Shown here piece by piece: positions 7,925 to 15,796 of a DNA stretch of 41,065 nucleotides. A model generated the notes under the pieces. It worked only from the letters and a program-made list of their open reading frames with translations. It made no database searches and was not told the DNA's origin. The stretch covers positions 1 through 41,065 of the forward strand of contig JAPYPT010000007.1 in NCBI GenBank assembly GCA_029937535.1, in the 5' to 3' direction. Positions within the stretch are counted from its first letter, which is position 1. Every line of letters starts with the position of its first letter. This stretch comes from Alphaproteobacteria bacterium. GTDB taxonomy: Bacteria; Pseudomonadota; Alphaproteobacteria; GCA-2731375. Position numbers and translations under genes: made by a program.

Positions 7925-9706
7925 TCAGTCTTCAGGTCCGGCTTCAAGTCCGGCCAGGCGGAGACCTTCGATCAGTCGGTTTAAATGGGCGGGCTCTCTG
8001 AAAACAAGAACCCGTTTAACGTCGTCGATGCTAAAGTCGGAATTAATGCGGCGTGCGTCCGCCAGCGCGGCCGCGCTCTCCACTTTATTGCCGGCGAGGC
8101 CCGAGGCGGCCGCGTAGACCAGATAGGCGGTCCAGGGCGCCGTGGGCTGGCGAACGGCTTCACGCCCCGCCTCCACGGCCTCCGGGTAGCGCTCCAATAC
8201 GATCAACGCCATGGCCTTCACGGTCAGGATCGTCCACATCAGCGGATCGTGCGGGCTCAACCTGGCAGCCTGGTCGCAGGCCTCGATGCCTTGCTCGCAT
8301 TGACCATCAAAAAGCAGGGCCGAGCCGTAGCCGAGGTGGGCATGGGCGAAGTTCGGGTTCTGGGCGACCGCCGTTTCGAACTCCTTCACCGAGGCGGCGG
8401 TTTCGTGCCGGAGATAGAGAATGCGGCCAAGGGCGAAATGGGTGTCGGCGTCCCGGTCGTCCGCCGCCACCGCCGCGCGGCCCGCGGCGTAGGCTTCGTC
8501 AAGGGTCGCCTGGCGGTCCACGGTGTGTCCGTGCATGAAGGCATAGTAGAGGGCATGGGTCAGCGCCGAACGGGCTGGCGCGAAGGTGCCTGATGCCGCG
8601 ATCGCCCGGCGAAACAGGCGCTGAGCCTCCGCGTTGTCATCGGCGTTGAAGCGGTACAGATGCCAGAGGCCGCGCTGGTAGCTTTCCCAGACGTCGAGAT
8701 TTTCGGGCGGCATCATGCGGGCGCGGTCACGCTCGGCCTGGTCGATCTCCGGCCCGATGCGGGCGGTTACCTCTTGCGTCATCTCGTCCTGGACGGCGAA
8801 GATGTCGTCGAGCGTTCGGTCGTAGCGCTCGGCCCAGATATGGTTTCCCGTCGCCCCATCAATCAACTGTGCGGTGATCCGCACCCTGTTGCCGCCCCTG
8901 CGCACACTCCCCTCCAGCACATACCGCACGCCCAGTTCAGCCGAGACCTTGCGCAGGTCGGGCGACTGCCCCTTGTAGGCGAAGGTCGAGTTGCGGGCGA
9001 TGACGAAGAGCGAGCGGTGGCGCGACAGCGCGGTGATGATGTCTTCCGCCATGCCGTCCGCGAAGAATTCATCCTCCGCTTCTCCCGACATGTTCTGGAA
9101 CGGCAGCACCGCGATGGACGGCTTGTTGGGCAGCGCCAACCCGGTGGCGCCCGCCGCACTGAATGATGGCGCGCTATCGTCAACCTGCCGCCAGCGCCAT
9201 ACCAGGATAGGCCGGGCGATGTTTTTGACCTCGTGCTCGCCGCCGTTCTCCCAATCGATGTCGAGACGGTCACGGACCTGCCTGTAGGCATCGTCGGACA
9301 ACACCATGCCGCCGGGTTCGCATAGATTCTCCAGGCGGGCGGCGATGTTAACGCCATCGCCCAGCAGGTCGTCGCCGTCTACAATAACATCGCCAAGATT
9401 GATGCCAATGCGGTATTCGATGCGTTGATCTGATGCGACATCACAGTTTCTCTCGGTCATGCCATCCTGAACGGCGATGGAACAACGCACGGCTTCGACG
9501 GGACTGGGAAACTCAAGCAAGAAACTATCGCCCGCCGTATTGGCGATCCTGCCATGATGCTTGACAAGCAGCGGTTCAATAAGTTCCGTGCGATGGCTGC
9601 GCTGGGCGGACAGGGTGCCTTCCTCGTCAATGCCGACAAGGCGCGAGAAGCCGGCAATATCCGCGGCAACGATAGTTGTAAGTCTGCGTTGTGTCTCATC
9701 GGTCAT
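7925..9706 (-). CDS. class III adenylate/guanylate cyclase with TolB-like and TPR domains
   Basis: This is a 593-residue signalling protein. Residues 1-175 are a class III nucleotide cyclase domain: metal-binding Asp16 (VAADIAGFSRL) and Asp60 (NTAGDSFLLEF), and the transition-state pair Asn120/Arg124 (GDGVNIAARLE). The Lys that usually selects adenine just before the GD motif is Asn56, so the nucleotide preference is open. Residues about 195-320 are a TolB-N/FlgO-like domain (PSIAVLPFQNMSGEAEDEFF, YVLEGSVRR, IWAERYDR). The rest is TPR-like helical repeats (for example FALGRILYLRH, AHLGYGSALLFDGQ). No transmembrane helix is evident, so it is probably cytosolic. This architecture is common in alphaproteobacteria. 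About 300 bases separate its end from the Cys-rich gene; I see nothing firm there. Confidence 0.9.
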   Translation of the reverse strand: MTDETQRRLTTIVAADIAGFSRLVGIDEEGTLSAQRSHRTELIEPLLVKHHGRIANTAGDSFLLEFPSPVEAVRCSIAVQDGMTERNCDVASDQRIEYRIGINLGDVIVDGDDLLGDGVNIAARLENLCEPGGMVLSDDAYRQVRDRLDIDWENGGEHEVKNIARPILVWRWRQVDDSAPSFSAAGATGLALPNKPSIAVLPFQNMSGEAEDEFFADGMAEDIITALSRHRSLFVIARNSTFAYKGQSPDLRKVSAELGVRYVLEGSVRRGGNRVRITAQLIDGATGNHIWAERYDRTLDDIFAVQDEMTQEVTARIGPEIDQAERDRARMMPPENLDVWESYQRGLWHLYRFNADDNAEAQRLFRRAIAASGTFAPARSALTHALYYAFMHGHTVDRQATLDEAYAAGRAAVAADDRDADTHFALGRILYLRHETAASVKEFETAVAQNPNFAHAHLGYGSALLFDGQCEQGIEACDQAARLSPHDPLMWTILTVKAMALIVLERYPEAVEAGREAVRQPTAPWTAYLVYAAASGLAGNKVESAAALADARRINSDFSIDDVKRVLVFREPAHLNRLIEGLRLAGLEAGPED

Positions 9707-9750
9707 GGGGCGGAGTGTAGCGGCACAACGTCCATGAATCCATATGCGGG

Positions 9751-10521
9751 CTAAAGGCCCAGGCCGCCGTCGGCGTGGATGGTTTGTCCGGTGATATAGG
9801 CCGCCCCTGGGGACAGCAGGAATTCGATCAAGGCGGCGATTTCATCGGGCTGGCCCAGGCGGCCCAGGGGAATGCGCGCTTGCGCCCGGCTTAAATTGCC
9901 CGAACCCAGGGCGGCATGGGCGCCGGGGTCTTTCTGAATATAGCCGGGCGCGACGCAGTTGACGGTGATGCCATGGGGGGCCAGATCAACCGCCAGGGCG
10001 CGGGCCAGGGCCTCCAGCGCGGCCTTGGCCGCGGCACTTGCCGGCATGGCCACGCCGTCCAGTTGAAAACGGTGCGCCACGAAGGAGGAGACGGCGATGA
10101 CCCGGCCCCCCGACGCCGCTTGCAACAACGGCATGGCGGCCCGGGACAGGCGGTGAAAGGCGCCAGGCATGGCGGCGTGGCTGTGGGTCAGGTTGGCATC
10201 GCTCAGCTCGGCCAAGGGGGTCTTGTCGGCGAAACCGGCATTGGCGACCAGGCCATCCAAGTCGCCGCCCGTCTTCGCCACGGCGGCAATCAAATCTTCG
10301 GCCACGCCGTCCTGGGCAAGATCGCCAAACAAGACATGGGCCGCGCCGCCCTGCTTGTCGACCGCCCCGGCAACCGCCTCGATACCCGCTTTGTTGGCGC
10401 GGGTATGGATAAACAGCTCAGTGCCCGGTCCCCCTAGGCGGCGGCACAGGGCGGCGCCGATGCCGCTGGCCGCGCCGGTGACCAGGATACGGCGGGTCCG
10501 TTTTTCAGCAGGTTTGTTCAA
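9751..10521 (-). CDS. short-chain dehydrogenase/reductase with atypical active site
   Basis: This is a 256-residue classical-type SDR with a Rossmann fold. The NAD(P) motif GAASGIG is at residues 16-22, VANAG at about 92-96, and the late motif ITVNCVAPGYI and the C-terminal ITGQTIHADGGLGL are typical of FabG-like enzymes. The active-site YxxxK reads S162-A-A-A-K166: the catalytic Tyr is replaced by Ser and there is no other Tyr nearby. It may therefore be catalytically altered or inactive. The start is TTG at 10519-10521, supported by AAGGGA 7 bases upstream; no ATG fits the N-terminus. It precedes the cyclase gene by 44 bases on the same strand. Confidence 0.85.
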   Translation of the reverse strand: MNKPAEKRTRRILVTGAASGIGAALCRRLGGPGTELFIHTRANKAGIEAVAGAVDKQGGAAHVLFGDLAQDGVAEDLIAAVAKTGGDLDGLVANAGFADKTPLAELSDANLTHSHAAMPGAFHRLSRAAMPLLQAASGGRVIAVSSFVAHRFQLDGVAMPASAAAKAALEALARALAVDLAPHGITVNCVAPGYIQKDPGAHAALGSGNLSRAQARIPLGRLGQPDEIAALIEFLLSPGAAYITGQTIHADGGLGL

Positions 10522-10669
10522 GCCGATATCCCTTAACCAATGTCGTAAAAGAGGCCAGTGATGGCGATCACTCAGTGTTTACCCTGTATAGTGTAGCATT
10601 GCGTCTATACCGATGAAGCGCCATATCTGTGGTCGGTGCGGTAATTGTTTGAGTGGTTGAAGGCATACA

Positions 10670-11143
10670 ATGAACCAGAACGGTAATGTTTCGCCAGCCA
10701 AGCCTTCGGTGATGAACGAGTCTCAAATTTGGGGCCGGCGCGTCATTTTTGCCGTGCTCTCGCTGGTTATCGTCATTCCCCTGGTTAATCTGCGCATTTT
10801 GATGCGGGATGGCGTGCCCATTGGTCTGGAACGGGGCGAGATTAATTTAGCTTATGCCGGCGGCATGTTCTTTTCCGTGCTGCTGATCCTGGTTTGGTAC
10901 TATGCCTATAAGGGGCGGCAAAAGGCCCGCGTCATGCTGGGCCTGGTTTATTTGATTACAACATCAATTACCGTCGTCGTCCCTTTGATGCTGTTGTTCA
11001 TGGGCACGGTTTTGCCGGCTTCCTGGCCCATTTCCATCAGCCTGGCGGCGGTGTACGGATTGGCGGGATGGGTGTTACTGGTTTCGGCCAATATCAAGGC
11101 CTTTCAAAACTACCAGCAGCAATTAGGATCGGTACCGATTTAG
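10670..11143 (+). CDS. four-helix inner-membrane protein of unknown function
   Basis: This is a 157-residue protein that I do not recognise. After a polar N-terminal segment of about 25 residues it has four hydrophobic stretches long enough to span the membrane: around VIFAVLSLVIVIPLV, AGGMFFSVLLILVWYY, MLGLVYLITTSITVVVPLML and SISLAAVYGLAGWVLLVS. The loop after helix 2 is basic (KGRQKAR), which places it in the cytoplasm by the positive-inside rule. No catalytic motif is visible. AAGG sits 6 bases before the ATG. The protease gene begins 7 bases after its stop, so the pair is likely one transcript. Confidence 0.75.
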   Translation: MNQNGNVSPAKPSVMNESQIWGRRVIFAVLSLVIVIPLVNLRILMRDGVPIGLERGEINLAYAGGMFFSVLLILVWYYAYKGRQKARVMLGLVYLITTSITVVVPLMLLFMGTVLPASWPISISLAAVYGLAGWVLLVSANIKAFQNYQQQLGSVPI

Positions 11144-11150
11144 GGGCTGG

Positions 11151-12047
11151 ATGAGCATGGGTCCAAGGACGGCGGCAATAGGATGCGCGGTGCTGGTCTT
11201 TCTGGCCGGGCCGGCGACCCATGCCTTGGCAGCCGGCGATCCCATCATTTATTGCTTCGATCCGGGCCGCGATCAGGTGGCACGGATGCGGGCGGAGACC
11301 TGCAAGGGCGAAATCGTCACGAAAGCGAAGGCGGAGGAAATCCGTGAGCGCCGGCGTCAACGCATCCGGTCCATCATGCAGCGGGGCAAGCGAAAGCCGA
11401 TCGTCAAGGGCACCCGCCTGGCCAGCACGGGCACCGGGTTTTTCGTCGCCAAAAGCGGCCATTTGCTGACCAATAACCATGTCATCGACGGTTGCAAGGC
11501 GGTCTCGGTCGAACTACCCCAGGGCAAACACTTGCGGGGCAAGGTCCTGGACCGCAACGTCCACTTTGACCTGGCCTTGGTCAAGGTCGACTACAAGCCC
11601 GAAAATATTGCCGTTTTCCGCACGCCGTTGAAATTGTCCCAAGGCGAACACGCGGATCTGGTCGGCTACCCGACGCAAGGCATCGCACCTATCCTGCCGG
11701 TCCATACCAGGGCGGATTTGCTGAAAAACCATGGCCGGCCGGGCGATTACAGCCGCTTTCAAATCCGCGGCGATGTGCGCGGCGGCAACAGCGGCGGCCC
11801 GGTATTGGACGGCGCCGGCATGGCCATCGGGGTGATCTTCGCGCAATTGAACTCCGTCGCGATTTTTAAGAAGACCGGCGTGGTGCCCGACGATATCGGC
11901 GTCGCCGTGGCGAACCCGGTCGCCATCGAATTCCTGCGCCGCAATCGCGTGCGGTTCGAACAGTCGGAGCCACAGCCGGCCATGGAGCGGCGGCGGGTCC
12001 TCGATCATGCCCGGCGCTTCATCGCCCGCATGGGATGTTGGAAATAG
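11151..12047 (+). CDS. secreted trypsin-like serine protease (S1C/HtrA-like, no PDZ)
   Basis: This is a 298-residue protein with a signal peptide (MSMGPRTAAIGCAVLVFLAG, then ALAAGD, cleavage near residue 28), so it acts in the periplasm or outside. A chymotrypsin-fold protease domain follows: His110 in LLTNNHVIDG, Asp140 in HFDLALVKVD and Ser214 in RGGNSGGPVLD form the catalytic triad. A basic, Arg-rich linker (about 62-86) lies between the signal and the domain. No PDZ domain is present, unlike DegP, and the tail is short. An alternative ATG two codons downstream is possible. It is 7 bases behind the membrane protein gene; a functional link between the two is only suggested by position. Confidence 0.88.
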   Translation: MSMGPRTAAIGCAVLVFLAGPATHALAAGDPIIYCFDPGRDQVARMRAETCKGEIVTKAKAEEIRERRRQRIRSIMQRGKRKPIVKGTRLASTGTGFFVAKSGHLLTNNHVIDGCKAVSVELPQGKHLRGKVLDRNVHFDLALVKVDYKPENIAVFRTPLKLSQGEHADLVGYPTQGIAPILPVHTRADLLKNHGRPGDYSRFQIRGDVRGGNSGGPVLDGAGMAIGVIFAQLNSVAIFKKTGVVPDDIGVAVANPVAIEFLRRNRVRFEQSEPQPAMERRRVLDHARRFIARMGCWK

Positions 12048-12131
12048 CGGCCAAATCCTCGCTTGTGACCCGGCACCACAGGTAGCACACTTACCTAGGC
12101 GATTCTTTATACACCTGGGTTGATAGGTTCC

Positions 12132-12842
12132 GTGGAGACACCAAATACCGCAATGATCCTGGCCGCCGGTCTGGGCCGGCGCATGGGCGCCTTGACAGTA
12201 TCGCAACCGAAACCATTGTTGCGGGTCGGTGGCCGTCCCATTATCGATTGGGCCCTGGATCGTTTATGCGACGCGGGCGTGCGCCGGGCCGTGATCAATC
12301 TGCATCATGAAGCCGACCTGCTGCAGCGCCATCTGGCCCGGCGCACGGATCCGGCCATGGAATTTTCCGACGAAAGGGACGCTCTGCTGGAAACCGGCGG
12401 CGGCGTTGCCAAGGCCCTGCCGTTGTTGGGAGAGCGGCCGTTTTTTGTGATCAATGGCGATGTGTTGTGGTTCGACGATATTGGCAACTCCCTGCACGGT
12501 CTGGCGGCCCGCTTCCATCCCGGCAGCATGGACGCCTTGTTGTTGATGCAACCCACCGTCCGCGCCATCGGCTATGGCGGTGTCGGTGATTACACCATGT
12601 TGCCGGACGGCCAGTTGTCTCGGCGTTCTGAAATGGAAGTCGTGCCATTTATCCACACAGGCATTCAGATTTTGCAACCGGGGCTGTTCAAGGATTGCCC
12701 CACGGGTCCGTTTTCCCTGAACTATATCTATGACAGGGCGGCGGAGCGGGACCGTCTGTTCGGCATGCGCCACGAGGGCGAATGGATGGAGCTGAACCGC
12801 CCCGAAGGTTTGGCGGCGGCCGAACGCGCATTGCGGGCTTAA
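12132..12842 (+). CDS. murU: sugar-1-phosphate nucleotidyltransferase, MurU-like
   Basis: This is a nucleotidyltransferase with the GT-A-like fold. The N-terminus has the NTP-binding signature AMILAAGLGRRMGALT followed by KPLLRVGGRPII. FFVINGDVLWFDDI carries the metal-binding Asp, and the end has NYIYDRAAERDRLFG and EWMELNRPEGLAAAE. MurU makes UDP-MurNAc from MurNAc-1-phosphate in the cell-wall recycling route that bypasses de novo synthesis. In many alphaproteobacteria murU stands directly before addB-addA-trxA, as here, which supports the name, but the usual amgK kinase partner is not next to it. The start is uncertain: GTG at 12132 is used; TTG at 12120 and ATG at 12153 are in frame. Confidence 0.8.
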   Translation: METPNTAMILAAGLGRRMGALTVSQPKPLLRVGGRPIIDWALDRLCDAGVRRAVINLHHEADLLQRHLARRTDPAMEFSDERDALLETGGGVAKALPLLGERPFFVINGDVLWFDDIGNSLHGLAARFHPGSMDALLLMQPTVRAIGYGGVGDYTMLPDGQLSRRSEMEVVPFIHTGIQILQPGLFKDCPTGPFSLNYIYDRAAERDRLFGMRHEGEWMELNRPEGLAAAERALRA

Positions 12843-12846
12843 TTGC

Positions 12847-15792
12847 ATGGCGCCCGGACCCAACGTCTTCACCATTCCCCCTGGCGAAAGCTTCTCCGAC
12901 AGGCTGGTCGCGGGATTGCTGGACCGCCATGGCGGCGATCCCCTGGGCCTTAGCCGCCTGACCCTGCTATTGCCGACACGGCGGGGGATCAGGGCGGTGC
13001 GGGACGGCTTCCTGCGCCAATCGGGCGGGCGCGCCATGCTGCTGCCCCGCATGCAGGCGATCGGTGATGTGGACGAGGACGAGTTGTTGCTGGATCCTCT
13101 GCATGGTGACGATCTGTCGGCCCTGCCCCCCGCGATCACCACCCTGCGCCGGCAGCTATTGCTGTTGCACTTGATTGCCGTCAATCGCGGCATCGACCCG
13201 GCCCAGGCGGCACCCCTGGCGGCCGAGCTGGCCGCGCTGCTGGACCGGTTGCAGACCGAGGATGTGCCCCTGTCCGCCCTGGAAGGTCTGGTGCCCGACG
13301 ACCTGGCGGCCCATTGGCAGGAAACTTTGGATTTCCTCAATCTGCTGGCCACGCCGTGGCGGGACCTTCTGACGGCGGAGGGATGCATGGACCCCGCCGA
13401 ACGGCGCAATGCCGTGCTGCGGGCCCAGGCGGAGCGCTGGCGTCAATCGCCGCCGCCCGATCCCATCATCATCGCCGGTTCCACCGGCTCCATCCCCGCC
13501 ACGGCCGCCCTGATCGCCGTGGTTGCCGGTCTGGACAACGGCGCCGTGGTCTTGCCCGGTCTGGATCTTTATTCCGACGATAGCGCCTGGGCCGCCGTGG
13601 ATCAGGGCCATGCGCAATTCGGCTTGTCGCAGTTGCTGCAACGGATCGGCGCGGAGCGGACCCAGGTTGGGCTCTGGCATCCGGGCGGTGGAGGTGGTGA
13701 ACGGCCGCGTCAGGTTCTGCTGCGGGAGACCTTGCGGCCCACGGAAACCACCGAGCAATGGCGGCATCTGCCGGCGCTGGCGCCCGAAGCGGCGGCGGGT
13801 CTGATCCGGGTCGATTGCGCCGATACCATAGAAGAGGCGGGCGTTATCGCCTTGTCCATGCGTCAGGCGCTGGAGACGCCGGGCCGCACCGCCGCCCTGA
13901 TCACGCCGGACCGTGGGCTGGCGCGCCGGGTCGGGACGGAGTTGCGGCGCTGGGATATCGTGGTGGACGATTCCGCCGGTCTGCCCTTGGCGGCCACGCC
14001 GCCGGGATCGTTTCTGCGCCTGACGGCGGAGCTGCTGTGCGGCGCCCTGGATCCCGTTGATTTGCTGGCAACCCTGAAACATCCCCTGGCCCTGGGGGGA
14101 CGAGGCCCCGGCGTCTTGCGCGCCGCCGCCCGCGACCTGGATCGCTGGGCCCTGCGCGGCCCGCGCCCGGGCCCGGGTTTCGAAGGCCTTGTCACCGCCC
14201 TGAGCACCTCGCGCGCGGCGCAGGGTCGGGATACCGCCGACGCGCTGGCCTTGCTGGACGACCTTTCGGAACAGGCGGCGGCGGCGCTGGCTTTGTGCCA
14301 GGACGGCAATGTTGCCTTGGCGGATCTATTGGTTGCGCATATTGGCTTTGCCGAATGGCTGGCCACGGACGCCGGCGGCACCTGCCATTTATGGGCCAAC
14401 GAGGCAGGCGAGGCCGCCATGCGTTTTATCGCCGATCTGTTGCGCGCCGCCGTCGCCCTGCCGGCCATGGCGGGCGGGGGTTATGCCAGCTTGTTGAACA
14501 ATCTGATGGTCTGGCAGTCGGTACGGCCGGCCTTTGGCCTGCATCCCCGTTTGCATATCTGGGGGCCGTTGGAGGCGCGCCTGCAACAGGCCGATCTGGT
14601 GCTATTGGGTGGCCTGAACGAAGGGTCCTGGCCGGCCGCCGCGGCGGTCGATGCCTGGCTAAGCCGGCCCATGGCCCATCGCCTGGGCCTACCCGCGCCG
14701 GAACGCCGGATCGGTCTGGCGGCCCATGATTTTGCCCAAGCCGCCTGTTGTGAACAGGTCATCCTGACCCGCGCGGCAAAGATGGAGGGGACACCGACCG
14801 TGCCGTCGCGCTGGCTGCTGCGCCTGGAACAGGTCCTGACCGCCGCCGGCTTGAGCCTGGATACGGCGACGCCTAAAACCTTGCGCGGCTGGCACGGGCA
14901 GTTGGACCAAGGCGGCCCGCCACGGCCCGTACAGGCGCCTCAATGCAAGCCCCCCATCGCGGCCCGGCCCCGGAAATTGCCGGTCACGCAAGTGGAAACC
15001 TGGATCCGCGACCCCTATGCGGTCTATGCCCGCTATATCCTGCAACTGCGGGCGCTGGATCCCATTGCGGCCGATCCGGGCGCCGCCGACTACGGCAATG
15101 TGGTGCATCGGGCGCTGGAGACCTTCGCGGCGACCTATCCCGATGAACTACCCGATGACGGTCTGGCCGAATTATTGGATATGGGCCGGGCGGCGTTTGG
15201 CGGGATCTTGCAACGCCCCGGCGTCCGGGCCTTCTGGTGGCCGCGCTTTCAACGCATCGCTGCATGGTTTCTGCAACAGGAGGTTAGGCGCCGACCGGCG
15301 ATCCTGCCCCTCGTGACCGAGGCCAAGGGCAGCCTGATAATCGATGCCCCCGCCGGCCCCTTTGAATTGACCGCCATCGCCGACCGCATCGACCAACTCG
15401 CCGACGGCAGCCTGTGTATCATCGACTACAAGACCGGCGTGGCCCCCAACGAGGGCGAATTGCTGCGTGGTGAAGCGCCGCAATTACCGCTGGAAGCCGC
15501 CATCGCCATGGCCGGTGGCTTTACGGATGTGCCCCCGCGCAATGTCTCCGTGCTCAGCTATTGGCGGGTCTCGGGCGGGCGGGAGCCGGGCCGGATCAGG
15601 AATATCAAGACCTCCGGCAGCGAATTGGCCAAAGCCGCGCAACAGGGTTTGGCGCAATTGATCGCCACGTTCGACGATCCCGATACCGCTTATCTGGCGC
15701 GGCCCCGGCCGGCCATCGCGCCGCGCTTTTCCAACTACGATCATCTCGCCCGGATCAAGGAATGGTCCGCCGGCGGTCCGGGGGATTTTTAG
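12847..15792 (+). CDS. addB: double-strand break repair protein AddB
   Basis: This 981-residue subunit of the AddAB helicase-nuclease processes double-strand ends for RecA-dependent recombination. The N-terminal region is a degenerate helicase-like domain (LTLLLPTRRGIRAVRDGFL at about 37-55). It has no intact Walker A, as in other alphaproteobacterial AddB proteins. The middle has LVLLGGLNEGSWPAA. The C-terminal RecB-type PD-(D/E)XK nuclease is clear: GNVVHRALE, then LCIIDYKTG and PQLPLEAAIA. The gene follows murU by 4 bases and addA starts 4 bases after its stop, so all three are likely translated from one message. Length fits alphaproteobacterial AddB. Confidence 0.95.
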   Translation: MAPGPNVFTIPPGESFSDRLVAGLLDRHGGDPLGLSRLTLLLPTRRGIRAVRDGFLRQSGGRAMLLPRMQAIGDVDEDELLLDPLHGDDLSALPPAITTLRRQLLLLHLIAVNRGIDPAQAAPLAAELAALLDRLQTEDVPLSALEGLVPDDLAAHWQETLDFLNLLATPWRDLLTAEGCMDPAERRNAVLRAQAERWRQSPPPDPIIIAGSTGSIPATAALIAVVAGLDNGAVVLPGLDLYSDDSAWAAVDQGHAQFGLSQLLQRIGAERTQVGLWHPGGGGGERPRQVLLRETLRPTETTEQWRHLPALAPEAAAGLIRVDCADTIEEAGVIALSMRQALETPGRTAALITPDRGLARRVGTELRRWDIVVDDSAGLPLAATPPGSFLRLTAELLCGALDPVDLLATLKHPLALGGRGPGVLRAAARDLDRWALRGPRPGPGFEGLVTALSTSRAAQGRDTADALALLDDLSEQAAAALALCQDGNVALADLLVAHIGFAEWLATDAGGTCHLWANEAGEAAMRFIADLLRAAVALPAMAGGGYASLLNNLMVWQSVRPAFGLHPRLHIWGPLEARLQQADLVLLGGLNEGSWPAAAAVDAWLSRPMAHRLGLPAPERRIGLAAHDFAQAACCEQVILTRAAKMEGTPTVPSRWLLRLEQVLTAAGLSLDTATPKTLRGWHGQLDQGGPPRPVQAPQCKPPIAARPRKLPVTQVETWIRDPYAVYARYILQLRALDPIAADPGAADYGNVVHRALETFAATYPDELPDDGLAELLDMGRAAFGGILQRPGVRAFWWPRFQRIAAWFLQQEVRRRPAILPLVTEAKGSLIIDAPAGPFELTAIADRIDQLADGSLCIIDYKTGVAPNEGELLRGEAPQLPLEAAIAMAGGFTDVPPRNVSVLSYWRVSGGREPGRIRNIKTSGSELAKAAQQGLAQLIATFDDPDTAYLARPRPAIAPRFSNYDHLARIKEWSAGGPGDF

Positions 15793-15796
15793 CGCC

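Noticed and set aside
10558-10571. GTGAT-GGCG-ATCAC palindrome before the four-helix membrane protein gene
   Set aside because: Short interrupted palindrome with no nearby regulator or placed promoter; chance occurrence is likely.
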